This document shows positions 1 through 7,484 of a stretch of DNA of 15,123 bases, piece by piece. The notes beneath the pieces are model-generated. The model did no database searches. It had not been told where the DNA came from and was given only the letters and a program-made list of their open reading frames with translations. This stretch comes from an archaeon (GTDB lineage: Archaea > Thermoproteota > Nitrososphaeria > Nitrososphaerales > JACAEJ01), in assembly GCA_024256265.1 (NCBI GenBank), contig JACGUK010000029.1:1-15123 (forward strand), in the 5' to 3' direction. A program made the position numbers and the translations under genes. The number at the start of each line of letters is the position of its first letter. The stretch's first letter is position 1.

Positions 1-3000
1 CCTGTCCTCTTTCTTAAACGTACTCCATAAGCCTTCTCTGGAGTTAGCTTTTTTGTCTTTTGAACCTTCCTCTCCGTTTCGGTCTTCTTCGTCTCTAGAA
101 CCTGCTCTTCTCTGCTAGCATCTCTATAAACAGTAACACCTTTACATCCCAATTTGTAAGCAAGCATGTAAACTCTTCTTATATCATCCATTTTAGCGCT
201 ATTAGGAAAGTTGACAGTCTTAGAAACTGCATTATCTGTATATTTTTGAAAGGCTGCCTGCATTCTTATATGCCCTTCAGGGGCTATATCATGGGCTGTA
301 ACAAAGATTCTTTTAACATGCTCAGGTATAACATCAATCCCTCTTAAAGATCCTTTTTCGGCTATCTCTCTCATCAAATCTTCGCTATAGAAACCTTCCT
401 CCTTGGCTACTCTCTCAAATAATGAGTTTATCTCAATAAGCCTCTGACCATCAAGGACGTTACGAATATAGCATATTGCATAGAGAGGTTCTATACCACT
501 AGAACAACCAGCGATTATAGAAATTGTGCCAGTTGGAGCTATAGTAGTCAAAGAAGCATTTCTTAACTTTATTCCTCCTGAAAAATCGTAAACGCTTCCC
601 TTGAAATTCGGGAAGCAACCTCTTGCTTCTGCAAGCTCGGATGATGCCTTCCTTGATTCTTCTTGGATGATTCTCATAACTTTCTCAGCAAGGTTTATAG
701 CTTCCTCAGAATCATAAGGTATACCAAGCTTTATGAGCATATCCGCAAAGCCCATAACCCCTAAACCTATCTTTCTATTCGCCTTTGTCATGCTCTCTAT
801 CTGAGACAATGGGTATTTGTTTACGTCTATTACATTGTCAAGAAAATGAATAGCTATTCTAACCGTTCTTATCAACTTATCACAATCCAATTCACCATCC
901 TTGACCATCTTTGATAGATTTATGGAGCCTAGATTACAAGATTCATAAGGCAGTAATGGCTGCTCACCACATGGATTTGTGCTCTCTATCTCTCCAATAT
1001 GGAGAGTAGGATTGAACTCATTGATTCTATCTATGAATACTATTCCAGGTTCACCGTTCTTCCAAGCCATGCTCACTATCAATTCAAAGACATCTTTGGC
1101 TGGCAACTTTTTCACAACTTCATTCGTACGAGGGTTTATCAAATCATAGTCTTCATCTCTCTCTAAGGCTCTCATGAATCCATCTGTGAGAGCCACTGAA
1201 ATATTGAAGTTATTGAAGGCACTGCTCTCCTCCTTCGCTGTTATAAATTCAAGTATGTCTGGATGATCTATCCTCAGTATGCCCATATTTGCTCCTCTTC
1301 TCCTTCCTCCTTGCTTTATTACTTCAGTTGCTATATCGAATACCTTCATGAATGAGACAGGACCTGAGGCTATACCACCTGTAGACCTTACTGCATCGTT
1401 CTTTGGTCTTATTTTAGAGAAAGAAAAACCAGTACCACCGCCAGAATTATGTGATACAAAACCGTTCGCAATGTAGCAGTGTGATAGCGGAACTGTGAGA
1501 TCGTACATTTCTTGAGACCCTAAATTTTCTATCTTAGAAACCTGAGTGTAAAATTGATTATGTGCTATCATATTTGTCAATTCTGGCGTATTAATGTGAG
1601 CAAGTATTTCCTTAGCTTGCCTTATGTTAAGTTGTCGCTCTCCTCTAACTATCCTATCATATTTTCTTCTAAGTTTGCCGTGTAAGTATTTTGAAAGAAC
1701 TTTATGTTGATTTGGTAGGTAATCTTTCCTCCTGAACAGTTTGTTAAAATCAATATTAGCTAATCTTTCAGCTTTTTGTTTAACTGAGAAAGAAATTTTT
1801 TTGGCAAAGTTTTCCAATCCTCGTGATGTTGTGATTGTTATCTGCCAACTTTTCACACTTTTAAGCTCGCGCCTAATTGTTGGTATGCCTAATAATAAAA
1901 GTAGTGTCTGGATTTCTTTGATACCTCTTTCAGACGATGACGTAAGAGAAATATAACCTTTAGCATTTATACAGCCATCCGTATCAAATAGACCTTGCAG
2001 GAATGCTCCGATTCTATCGCCACTCGCCTTGGCTATGGAAGGGGGTATACAAATCTTTCGAGCGCTGGATTTCCTAATACCTAAAAACTCAAACCACTCT
2101 CTGATCTGAACGCTTTGAAAACTTATCTCATATGCACCTTTATCTTTTCTTATTTTCGGTGTTATGCTAAAGATGTCCTTTATTATCCTGCTTATTTTTT
2201 CTACCAATTCTCTTTTATCTTCGCCAATCGTAAATCTTATTTTTCCATAGTCTTTTTTGTGAAAACTACCGTCTCCCAAAAAAGCACCAAAAAGATAAGC
2301 CAAATCTGTCGTTAAGATTTGTGGAAGCTCGTGTATCCTTGCTTTAAAAGAAGTTCGATTGTAAAGCTTAGGATGGTAATCGAACCTAGGTAAGGTATTA
2401 TCACCATCCTTTCGATCGAATATTTGTATAGCCAACCAGTCGCCTATCTTTAAATCACCTATTTCTTTCCAAACATAATTTCCATTTTCATCTATTACCC
2501 TCAATTTATGTTCTCTTGAGCCGGTTATTTCATAGCCATGTAAAGTTTTAACGTGAAGTGCCTCTTTGATACCTACATAGTGAACATCAAAAACACGCTG
2601 GTAGCCACTATCCGTAGCCACTCGATCACCAACTTTAATCTCTAATATAAGTTTAATTCCTGGATTTGTAAACACTAACGTATCTTTTGTTAGACATTTG
2701 TGAATTAAAGCGGTAGCCTTGACAGCATCGAATATGCTATCTATAGAATCCTCTACTGGTAATACAAAACATGCAGAAAGCTGGCCCAATTCAGTTCCGG
2801 CATTCATAAGAGTTGGGGAATTGGGTAGAAACTCTAAATTGGTCATAACTTTATAGAATTCTTCTTCAGTTTTTTGAGCATCTGCATTAGGATCGTATAG
2901 AGCGTCTACCTTTGCTATAGTCTTAGCGACTCTGCGGAACATCTGCTCAGGGGTCTCTATAATCCTATTTTTCTCGTCTTTTCTTAAGTACCTCTTCTCC

Positions 3001-3065
3001 AATACCTTTAAAGCGTTAGGTGAGAGCTTGCATTCTGCAACTTCTTTTTCAGTAGTAAGAACCAT
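1..3065 (-). CDS. nrdJ: Adenosylcobalamin-dependent (class II) ribonucleotide reductase, intein-containing, 3' end cut by window edge
   Basis: Reduces ribonucleotides to deoxyribonucleotides using a thiyl radical made from AdoCbl. I translated the strand by hand: 1021 codons lie in the window, of which 417 are an intein (residues 124-540). Extein landmarks are [11 protein letters not shown] followed by SAC (Cys99, redox pair), [10 protein letters not shown] directly after the intein, NPCGE (catalytic Cys699, residue 282 after splicing), ESC (Cys710, second redox Cys) and [19 protein letters not shown]. The 11-residue spacing of Cys699 and Cys710 is that of class II enzymes such as Thermotoga NrdJ. 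No ATP-cone precedes the catalytic domain. The last residues seen ([10 protein letters not shown], then a Lys-rich linker) match the run-up to the C-terminal Cys-containing tail, which lies off the left edge. The ATG at 3065 follows a weak AGTGGGAT ribosome site. The cobalamin genes to the right supply its cofactor. The family call is very secure. Confidence 0.96.
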   Translation of the reverse strand, partial: MVLTTEKEVAECKLSPNALKVLEKRYLRKDEKNRIIETPEQMFRRVAKTIAKVDALYDPNADAQKTEEEFYKVMTNLEFLPNSPTLMNAGTELGQLSACFVLPVEDSIDSIFDAVKATALIHKCLTKDTLVFTNPGIKLILEIKVGDRVATDSGYQRVFDVHYVGIKEALHVKTLHGYEITGSREHKLRVIDENGNYVWKEIGDLKIGDWLAIQIFDRKDGDNTLPRFDYHPKLYNRTSFKARIHELPQILTTDLAYLFGAFLGDGSFHKKDYGKIRFTIGEDKRELVEKISRIIKDIFSITPKIRKDKGAYEISFQSVQIREWFEFLGIRKSSARKICIPPSIAKASGDRIGAFLQGLFDTDGCINAKGYISLTSSSERGIKEIQTLLLLLGIPTIRRELKSVKSWQITITTSRGLENFAKKISFSVKQKAERLANIDFNKLFRRKDYLPNQHKVLSKYLHGKLRRKYDRIVRGERQLNIRQAKEILAHINTPELTNMIAHNQFYTQVSKIENLGSQEMYDLTVPLSHCYIANGFVSHNSGGGTGFSFSKIRPKNDAVRSTGGIASGPVSFMKVFDIATEVIKQGGRRRGANMGILRIDHPDILEFITAKEESSAFNNFNISVALTDGFMRALERDEDYDLINPRTNEVVKKLPAKDVFELIVSMAWKNGEPGIVFIDRINEFNPTLHIGEIESTNPCGEQPLLPYESCNLGSINLSKMVKDGELDCDKLIRTVRIAIHFLDNVIDVNKYPLSQIESMTKANRKIGLGVMGFADMLIKLGIPYDSEEAINLAEKVMRIIQEESRKASSELAEARGCFPNFKGSVYDFSGGIKLRNASLTTIAPTGTISIIAGCSSGIEPLYAICYIRNVLDGQRLIEINSLFERVAKEEGFYSEDLMREIAEKGSLRGIDVIPEHVKRIFVTAHDIAPEGHIRMQAAFQKYTDNAVSKTVNFPNSAKMDDIRRVYMLAYKLGCKGVTVYRDASREEQVLETKKTETERKVQKTKKLTPEKAYGVRLRKRT
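1446..2696 (-). mobile_element. Intein with LAGLIDADG homing endonuclease inside nrdJ
   Basis: An in-frame 417-residue intein lies in the reductase, between extein HK and SGGGTGFSF. It starts with Cys (CLTKDTLVF, splicing block A) and has a block B histidine in GSREHKL. Two dodecapeptides, LFGAFLGDG and [10 protein letters not shown], mark a LAGLIDADG-type endonuclease, each with its acidic residue intact. The C-terminal block reads [19 protein letters not shown], then IANGFVSHN, with the terminal His-Asn and a +1 Ser. All residues needed for standard Cys1/Asn splicing are present, so the intein looks active and the endonuclease looks intact. It sits in a very conserved active-site segment, as inteins typically do. 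Removing it rejoins HK to SGGGTG exactly. Confidence 0.95.
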
Positions 3066-3116
3066 TAAAATCCCACTGATGAACAAATAATATTAGCCAT
3101 GTTAGATTTTTAATAA

Positions 3117-3138
3117 TTGGTCAAAATATATTGACTAA
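3117..3138 (-). promoter_or_regulatory. Inverted repeat around a TATA-like box upstream of nrdJ
   Basis: On the plus strand the left arm TTGGTCAA (3117-3124) and right arm TTGACTAA (3131-3138) form an inverted repeat with 7 of 8 matches around AATATA. Read toward nrdJ, the centre gives a TATA-like AATATATTTT about 60 bases before the ATG. That would place transcription start near 3100 and leave a short 5' leader. An operator overlapping the TATA box is a common way archaeal repressors act. The promoter and operator roles are inferred; only the symmetry is seen. Confidence 0.45.
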
Positions 3139-3144
3139 AATTTC

Positions 3145-3172
3145 GCATTTAGCCCATTTTTCCTCCAAATGC
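3145..3172 (-). other. Small stem-loop carrying a strong ribosome site and a two-codon ORF
   Basis: The arms gcattt (3145-3150) and aaatgc (3167-3172) are exact inverse complements and enclose a 16-base loop. On the minus strand the loop holds GGAGG followed by ATG GGC TAA (3157 down to 3149), a Met-Gly-stop mini-ORF. It lies between the HTH/NrdD-like gene and nrdJ, upstream of the proposed nrdJ promoter. It may be chance in AT-rich DNA. Confidence 0.2.
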
Positions 3173-3201
3173 ATTTGATGAAAAGATTTAGTAAAATTAA
3201 A

Positions 3202-3239
3202 TTGACTTGAAACTATAACTCGTTCTTTACTTGACTCAA
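3202..3239. promoter_or_regulatory. Additional TTGACT half-sites in the nrdJ upstream region
   Basis: Two further copies of the half-site found in the 3117-3138 repeat occur here: TTGACT at 3202-3207 and TTGACTCAA at 3231-3239. The second is itself a 9-base palindrome, TTGA-C-TCAA. With the two arms of the inverted repeat, this gives four TTGACY hexamers in a 193-base gap. I saw none in the 81-base divergent gap at 5353-5433. The clustering suggests binding sites for one regulator; the function is inferred. The rest of the 3066-3258 gap shows no gene. Confidence 0.3.
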
Positions 3240-3258
3240 TATTAATTAAAGACTGCAA

Positions 3259-5352
3259 TTATGCTATAGAGTAATGAGCTAAAGCTGTAGACTTACAGAC
3301 TTTGCACCTTTCAACTTCTATCGAGAATTTAGCTCCACAATTCTTACATATAGTAATCTTTTTGTTAAGCTTAAAGTGATCAAGCTTACCTATGGCTTCT
3401 GAAATCGTTTTTTCAACAGAATCTATGTCAGCCTTTGTCGGAATATCTATAATGGTCGAAAAGCCACCGCTCAAGTTCCTAGATAGGTAACTCAATTCGT
3501 TGATCAGATTCTCATTGTAAAGATCTGTACCTTGAATACATGGAACTTGTGAATAAGCGTTCTTTCCATCCTTTGTAATTACAATAGACTTGCCATACTT
3601 CTCCAAATCTAAATTATAGAAACGTTCTGCACTATCACTCTGTAGGATAGCTACGCCCGTCTTCTCTTCTGGTTTCCTAGTCTTCTCATCTGTGAATTTT
3701 ATGGCAGTCCCTATCACCTTTTCAGTTATCGCCTTCTTTTCTTGCTGTGTAGTCTTTTCATCAGCCAAATTCATGATGGCCTCATTTAATCCTACAAGGT
3801 TAATGATAGCAGGCATATAATCTATAGATATAACATTTTGATTTTGCGCCAATATTGGTAATAGTCCCTTGTTAATCACTTCCCCAACGATCCTTCTTCT
3901 TTTAGCTAGAGCATTTATAGATAGTTGGAGAAGCATGGCCATCTTCGCCCTAAAGTAAGTCTCATCTTTATTCGATTCGTAAGAAAGCCTTGGAAGGTTT
4001 AAAGATAAAGAGTGAATTAAGCTGAAGCCATCGATTTGATGTTCAGTAGCTGAAAAGCCCTTCTTCAAACCACTGTAAGATCGAATCAAATCACGTTGAG
4101 TTGATATTGAAATACACCCACCTGAATTCACGATAGATGCTACACGCTTTATCAACTCACTATCTGAGCTTTTATCCAAAAGAACAATTAATCCAATCTG
4201 TGGTAATGGAATGCTATCAGAGTAATCTTTGTAGGCATCAAGGGTAGCAAGCATTATTGCATAGTTCAGTTCTGCTTCTAAATTGCTAGAGTAAGGATCG
4301 ATGTGTATCGCTATTTTAGGTTTGCTATATGAAACATTTAAGGCTGAAGAAATTAAAAAAAGAGCCCTTAGAATAGCTTCTTTAAGCTCTTTATGGCTCT
4401 TCCCTTTAGCGTGCTCTCCTATGTATGTTAAGAAACCCTCAAAAGTGATTTCAGAGGCTACCTCTAAGCTCAAAAAAGAGGCTAGGATTATCAACTCGTT
4501 CATAGCTTCTTCGATTTTATTAGGAGGGACCAATCTTGGTATCATGAACGATTTTCCTAGTTTGATGCTATTGTTATTCAGTGATGAGAGATCCATGAAG
4601 AGAGCATCGGGCATCAAGCCCCAGTAACCTATGTCAGATAGATGAATATCTCCAGATAGATGAGCGTCGGATACATCCCTAGGAAGTTGAGTAAGAAGTA
4701 GATACTCTGAAAAGACTGATTTAGCCGTCTGCCCTAAGACTGCGCCCAATTCTTCTCTCGCTCTGCTAGCCTTATTCATCAATTCTGTTACATCAAATAC
4801 TGGCAAGCCTAAACGGGTCAATTTGTGCCTATACTCTTCGTAGCCATGCTCTATAAGTAATGCATTCACCATCTCTCTTATCAAAGGGGCTGTTAGGTAA
4901 GTTGCCTGAAATTTGGATATCCTTGCCTCTATTTCATTGGTTATCCTTTGGGCTAGCTCTACAGGCATCCCAGCCTCTCTTATGAGAGATTGAAGGATTT
5001 TGTCTGGGTTGAATTCTTCCATAGTCTGCTTCGATGTCCTCACATAGAACTTGCCGCTTTCTAGCATAGATTGCTCCTCTATCTGCCTTGTGAGATTTAG
5101 TAGTAATCTACCCAAGCTTGATATAGCGTACTTTCTCTCACCCCTATCTAAAGAGACTAATGCTTGCTTCGCGAGCTTTCTTAGATGATAGGCAAACTTC
5201 CCTGATTCTTTCTTAGACTTGAAGCCGGCAAGAGTTTTAAGGTCAGAGTAGCTTAAAGGTCCTTTAGCATTTAGTATCCTTAGAACCTCTAATCTATTAG
5301 GAGATGCTATAGCAGAATATATGCCCCTCACTTTTCTTGACACAGTTTCCAT
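3259..5352 (-). CDS. Winged-helix / ATP-cone / NrdD-like protein lacking the glycyl radical; putative nucleotide-responsive regulator
   Basis: Residues about 8-90 are an ArsR-like winged helix (ASPNRLEVLRIL, later KFAYHLRKLAKQALV). Residues about 102-185 look like an ATP-cone (EEFNPDKILQSLIREAG), the allosteric nucleotide-binding domain of reductases and of bacterial NrdR. The rest resembles anaerobic reductase NrdD: SGDIHLSDIGYW (233-244), SLNLPRLSY (450-458) and NLVGLNEAI (518-526). A zinc ribbon closes it (Cys669, 672, 683, 686). After the ribbon the protein ends in STALAHYSIA, with no glycyl-radical RxxGY motif. The region after GDIH reads PDALFMDL, without the Cys usual in NrdD. Cys413 (SGGC) may sit near the thiyl position. 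Catalysis as a reductase is therefore unlikely. It lies 193 bases upstream of nrdJ in the same orientation and diverges from the radical SAM gene. The domains are read directly; a regulatory role is inference. Confidence 0.8.
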   Translation of the reverse strand: METVSRKVRGIYSAIASPNRLEVLRILNAKGPLSYSDLKTLAGFKSKKESGKFAYHLRKLAKQALVSLDRGERKYAISSLGRLLLNLTRQIEEQSMLESGKFYVRTSKQTMEEFNPDKILQSLIREAGMPVELAQRITNEIEARISKFQATYLTAPLIREMVNALLIEHGYEEYRHKLTRLGLPVFDVTELMNKASRAREELGAVLGQTAKSVFSEYLLLTQLPRDVSDAHLSGDIHLSDIGYWGLMPDALFMDLSSLNNNSIKLGKSFMIPRLVPPNKIEEAMNELIILASFLSLEVASEITFEGFLTYIGEHAKGKSHKELKEAILRALFLISSALNVSYSKPKIAIHIDPYSSNLEAELNYAIMLATLDAYKDYSDSIPLPQIGLIVLLDKSSDSELIKRVASIVNSGGCISISTQRDLIRSYSGLKKGFSATEHQIDGFSLIHSLSLNLPRLSYESNKDETYFRAKMAMLLQLSINALAKRRRIVGEVINKGLLPILAQNQNVISIDYMPAIINLVGLNEAIMNLADEKTTQQEKKAITEKVIGTAIKFTDEKTRKPEEKTGVAILQSDSAERFYNLDLEKYGKSIVITKDGKNAYSQVPCIQGTDLYNENLINELSYLSRNLSGGFSTIIDIPTKADIDSVEKTISEAIGKLDHFKLNKKITICKNCGAKFSIEVERCKVCKSTALAHYSIA

Positions 5353-5433
5353 GCTTAAGGGTTTATTTCTAAAAAAGTATTTTAGCGTTACGAAAGTTTC
5401 CTATACGTTGTTAAATGGTTATAGGGATTAGTT
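5353..5433. promoter_or_regulatory. Divergent promoter region
   Basis: This gap of 81 bases separates two divergently read genes and must hold both promoters. Toward the minus-strand gene, TAAAATACTTTT lies about 20-30 bases before the ATG, which would give a leaderless mRNA. Toward the plus-strand gene, CCTATACG near 5400 is a weak TATA candidate, and AGGGAT at 5422-5427 is a possible ribosome site for the TTG at 5434. No inverted repeat was seen. Confidence 0.3.
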
Positions 5434-6081
5434 TTGAGTTCGGGTGAGCTAATACACATCGCTTGGCAATGCACTTATAAGTGCAACTTAGAGTGCATTC
5501 ACTGCTATGCAGCATATAACCCTCATGAGCTATTAATAACCAAGGAGGCAAGGAGCTTAATAACACAAGCTTCTGATCTTGGTGTTAAAAGCTTCGTATT
5601 TACTGGTGGTGAACCTTTACTTAGACCAGACATTTTAGAGCTAGCAACCTTTACCCAAGATTTGGGGATGACTCCTATAATAGTAACTAACGCTACGCTA
5701 ATCACTATTGAGCATATAAAATCCTTTAAGGACTGCAAAGCCTCGATAGCAATAAATCTCCCTACATTAAGTGAAGAAGTGCATGTAAAGTTTACAAGAA
5801 TTCCGTCCTCGCTCTCTAAAAAGTTAGGTGCTTTAGATGCTTTTCTAAAGCATGGTTTATCGATCAGTATTGGAGCAGCAGTTACTAAGGTAAATATAGA
5901 TGATGTGGAGCAGGTAGTACGCTTTGCTGAAAGTCGAGGAGTACCCTGTGACATTTTAGCGACAATCCCTATGGGTAGAGCGAGACCAGATATCCTACCA
6001 AAGCTTCATAGCTACAAACTTTTGATGACCAACCTTTTTAGACAAATGGCATGCACTACCTATGAACGCCATCGGCTATAG
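5434..6081 (+). CDS. Radical SAM protein, N-terminal part (frame broken near 6035)
   Basis: This is the radical SAM half of what looks like one radical SAM/SPASM enzyme. The [4Fe-4S] site CNLECIHC (CxxxCxxC) follows WQCTYK near residue 15, with FTGGEPLLRPDI about 40 residues later, the GGE that contacts SAM. The start is TTG at 5434, with AGGGAT six bases upstream; no ATG in frame lies nearby. The frame stays protein-like to about LLMTNL and then ends in an unconvincing tail (RQMACTTYERHRL). The next reading frame continues with SPASM sequence. Dropping one T from the run at 6035-6039 gives NLLDKWHALPMNAIGYRE and a single protein of about 339 residues. The substrate is unknown. The C-terminal signature in the second part resembles heme-related AhbC/AhbD/NirJ-type proteins. 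The gene is a damaged gene, a sequencing error or a +1 frameshift site. Confidence 0.8.
   Translation: MSSGELIHIAWQCTYKCNLECIHCYAAYNPHELLITKEARSLITQASDLGVKSFVFTGGEPLLRPDILELATFTQDLGMTPIIVTNATLITIEHIKSFKDCKASIAINLPTLSEEVHVKFTRIPSSLSKKLGALDAFLKHGLSISIGAAVTKVNIDDVEQVVRFAESRGVPCDILATIPMGRARPDILPKLHSYKLLMTNLFRQMACTTYERHRL
6035..6039 (+). other. Probable frameshift point: run of five T in the radical SAM gene
   Basis: Frame one reads AAC CTT TTT AGA and then runs to a stop at 6079-6081. Skipping one T reads AAC CTT TTA GAC AAA TGG and enters the SPASM frame without a stop. That frame has two stops at 6023-6028, so the shift must fall between about 6029 and 6081, and the T run is the only homopolymer of note there. 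Confidence 0.6.
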
Positions 6082-6454
6082 GGAATCTAGCAAATTATCT
6101 GTGTACGAACCGTCGTATGTAGCACTTATGTCTGGCAAAGGGTTACAAGTTCCAGGTAGGCTATGCTCATTATCTCAAACCATGCATGTGATGGAGAATG
6201 GTTCTGTCAGACCATGTCCCTACATACCCTACGTGATAGGCAACATGATGAAAGACAGTCTAAAGAGTCTTTGGAAGAGGTTAAAGGAAGATAAATTTTT
6301 GCAAAGATTATGTAATGTTAATCATGTTAAAGGACATTGTAGCAAATACTTGTTTAAGAAAGTTTGTGGGGGTTGTAGAGCAAGAGCTTATTGGATGCTT
6401 GGAGACTACTTTGCTGAAGATCAAATTTGTGTTTTAAATCATATAAACGAATAA
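6062..6454 (+). CDS. Radical SAM/SPASM protein, C-terminal SPASM part (separated by frameshift)
   Basis: This frame carries the auxiliary-cluster (SPASM) domain of the gene begun at 5434. Cysteines lie in GRLCSLSQ, VRPCPYIP (before VIGN), RLCNVNHVKGHC, KVCGGCRARAYW and DQICVL. The sequence CGGCRARAY, a GDYFAED segment and a final Cys match the C-terminus of heme-pathway radical SAM proteins (AhbC/AhbD/NirJ type). An ATG at 6062 would start inside the neighbouring frame. No ribosome site precedes it and the domain makes no sense alone, so it is probably not translated separately. The open frame extends upstream to 6029. The stop at 6452-6454 precedes the btuF promoter. Confidence 0.72.
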   Translation: MNAIGYRESSKLSVYEPSYVALMSGKGLQVPGRLCSLSQTMHVMENGSVRPCPYIPYVIGNMMKDSLKSLWKRLKEDKFLQRLCNVNHVKGHCSKYLFKKVCGGCRARAYWMLGDYFAEDQICVLNHINE

Positions 6455-6470
6455 TGAATAAAACAAAAGA

Positions 6471-6478
6471 TTTAATAC
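6471..6478 (+). promoter_or_regulatory. TATA-like box for the btuFCD operon
   Basis: TTTAATAC is preceded by A-rich AAAGA (BRE-like), in the 62-base gap after the radical SAM gene. A start of transcription about 25 bases on would fall near 6497-6500, just ahead of the ribosome site at 6507. Confidence 0.4.
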
Positions 6479-6483
6479 ATAAT

Positions 6484-6500
6484 GGTCGGATAATCCAACC
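6484..6500 (+). promoter_or_regulatory. 17-bp near-palindrome, operator candidate for btuF
   Basis: GGTCGGAT-A-ATCCAACC has two 8-base arms with 7 of 8 matches around a central A. It lies between the TATA-like box and the ribosome site, at the expected transcription start, where a bound repressor would block initiation. No second good copy was found in the window; CGATAATC before cobD (9871-9878) shares only the core. Confidence 0.4.
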
Positions 6501-6506
6501 ATATAA

Positions 6507-6512
6507 GGTGAT
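6507..6512 (+). promoter_or_regulatory. Ribosome binding site deciding the btuF start
   Basis: GGTGAT matches the archaeal 16S 3' end exactly. It touches the ATG at 6511 but is well spaced for the ATG at 6517, so 6517 is chosen over 6511 and over the longer open frame that begins at 6427 inside the previous gene. Confidence 0.6.
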
Positions 6513-6516
6513 GAAT

Positions 6517-7467
6517 ATGGAACAGAAGATTATAGTTATTGCTGTAATAATGATCCTAATTGCTGGAATAACAGGAGTAGCTATATGGCAGCTCTCACAA
6601 ACACCAGAAAAGCCTACGGGTCCTATAAGTGTTATAGACGATGCAAATAGGAATGTCACTATAATAAGTTATCCACCAGAAAGGATAGTTTCCTTAGCGC
6701 CAAGTTGCACGGAGATTTTATTTGCTTTAGGTCTTGGTGACAAAGTAGTTGGCGTAGATACGTACTCAGATTATCCTGAAGAGGCCAAGAACATAGAGAA
6801 GGTAGGGAGTTACGCTGCTATCAACATAGAAGGTGTTTTAGGGTTGGAGCCAGATTTAGTCTTGGCAACAGGTGGTATTCAGCTGACAGTTGTTGAAGCC
6901 CTTGAAGAGCCACTTGGAGAAATCGGTGGAGCCATTGTAGTGCTTTATCCTAAGAATGTCACTGGTGTGTTTGAAAACATAAAAATGGTTGGAAAAATCA
7001 CTGGAAAGATCGATGAAGCGAATGAACTTGTAGCCAATATGGAAAGCAGAATTCAAGAAGTTATCGACAAAACAGAAGATGCACCAAGACCTCGTGTATA
7101 CGTTGAGTTTTACTTCAATGGCGGATATCGGAGCTATGGATCCGAATCTATGGTCAATGAGATGATATACAAAGCAGGAGGGATCAACATCTTTGCTGGT
7201 TTTGCAGGCAAACATTTGTCTACGTCTGATGAGGCTATATTAAGCGCAAACCCAGAAGTTATAATCATAAGCAAGGGAGCAATGGCAGAGTCCTGTGGGT
7301 TAACGCCAGATGTTATCAAAAGTCGAGAGGGCTGGGATCAACTATCAGCAGTTAAAAATGACAGAATATACGAGATTGACGAAGCTATACTTGTAAGAGG
7401 TGGTCCAAGAATAGTGGATGCCATAGAAGAGCTTGCAATTTTAATTCATCCAGAACTTTTCAGTTAG
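6517..7467 (+). CDS. btuF: Cobalamin/corrinoid ABC transporter substrate-binding protein
   Basis: Captures corrinoid outside the membrane and hands it to BtuCD. From ATG 6517 it has 316 residues. A single hydrophobic segment (about residues 4-24) leads into a Thr/Pro linker. No Cys lipobox is seen, so it is probably held by an uncleaved N-terminal helix. The body shows the BtuF/FecB-type fold: PERIVSLAPSCTEILFALG, then VVGVDTYSDYPEEA and LEPDLVLATGG, and near the C-terminus WDQLSAVKNDRIYEID. The next two genes encode the permease and ATPase. The family also binds heme and siderophores. The corrinoid assignment rests on the adjoining cobalamin operon and a BtuF-like sequence. Confidence 0.88.
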   Translation: MEQKIIVIAVIMILIAGITGVAIWQLSQTPEKPTGPISVIDDANRNVTIISYPPERIVSLAPSCTEILFALGLGDKVVGVDTYSDYPEEAKNIEKVGSYAAINIEGVLGLEPDLVLATGGIQLTVVEALEEPLGEIGGAIVVLYPKNVTGVFENIKMVGKITGKIDEANELVANMESRIQEVIDKTEDAPRPRVYVEFYFNGGYRSYGSESMVNEMIYKAGGINIFAGFAGKHLSTSDEAILSANPEVIIISKGAMAESCGLTPDVIKSREGWDQLSAVKNDRIYEIDEAILVRGGPRIVDAIEELAILIHPELFS

Positions 7468-7484
7468 TATGGTTGATTCGAAAC

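Noticed and set aside
1279..2315. Three plus-strand open frames (1279-1476, 1741-1956, 2115-2315)
   Set aside because: They lie opposite the nrdJ frame and its intein, whose motifs are unmistakable on the minus strand, and have no recognisable motifs of their own.
3066..3258. tRNA, small RNA or CRISPR in the longest intergenic gap
   Set aside because: No cloverleaf arms, TTC loop or regularly spaced repeats were found, only AT-rich sequence with the short motifs described.
4301..4627. 108-residue plus-strand open frame
   Set aside because: It is antisense to the NrdD-like gene and has no ribosome site or known motif.
5434..6454. Two independent genes
   Set aside because: The second part has no ribosome site and is only a SPASM domain, and the first lacks it. 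A single-base change joins them cleanly.
6427..6516. N-terminal extension of btuF starting at 6427
   Set aside because: It would begin inside the SPASM gene and ahead of the TATA-like box, palindrome and GGTGAT site. The encoded stretch is polar and unlike a signal segment.
6455..6516. Cobalamin riboswitch before btuF
   Set aside because: The gap is only 62 bases, far too short, and no B12-box-like conserved core was seen there or before cobD.
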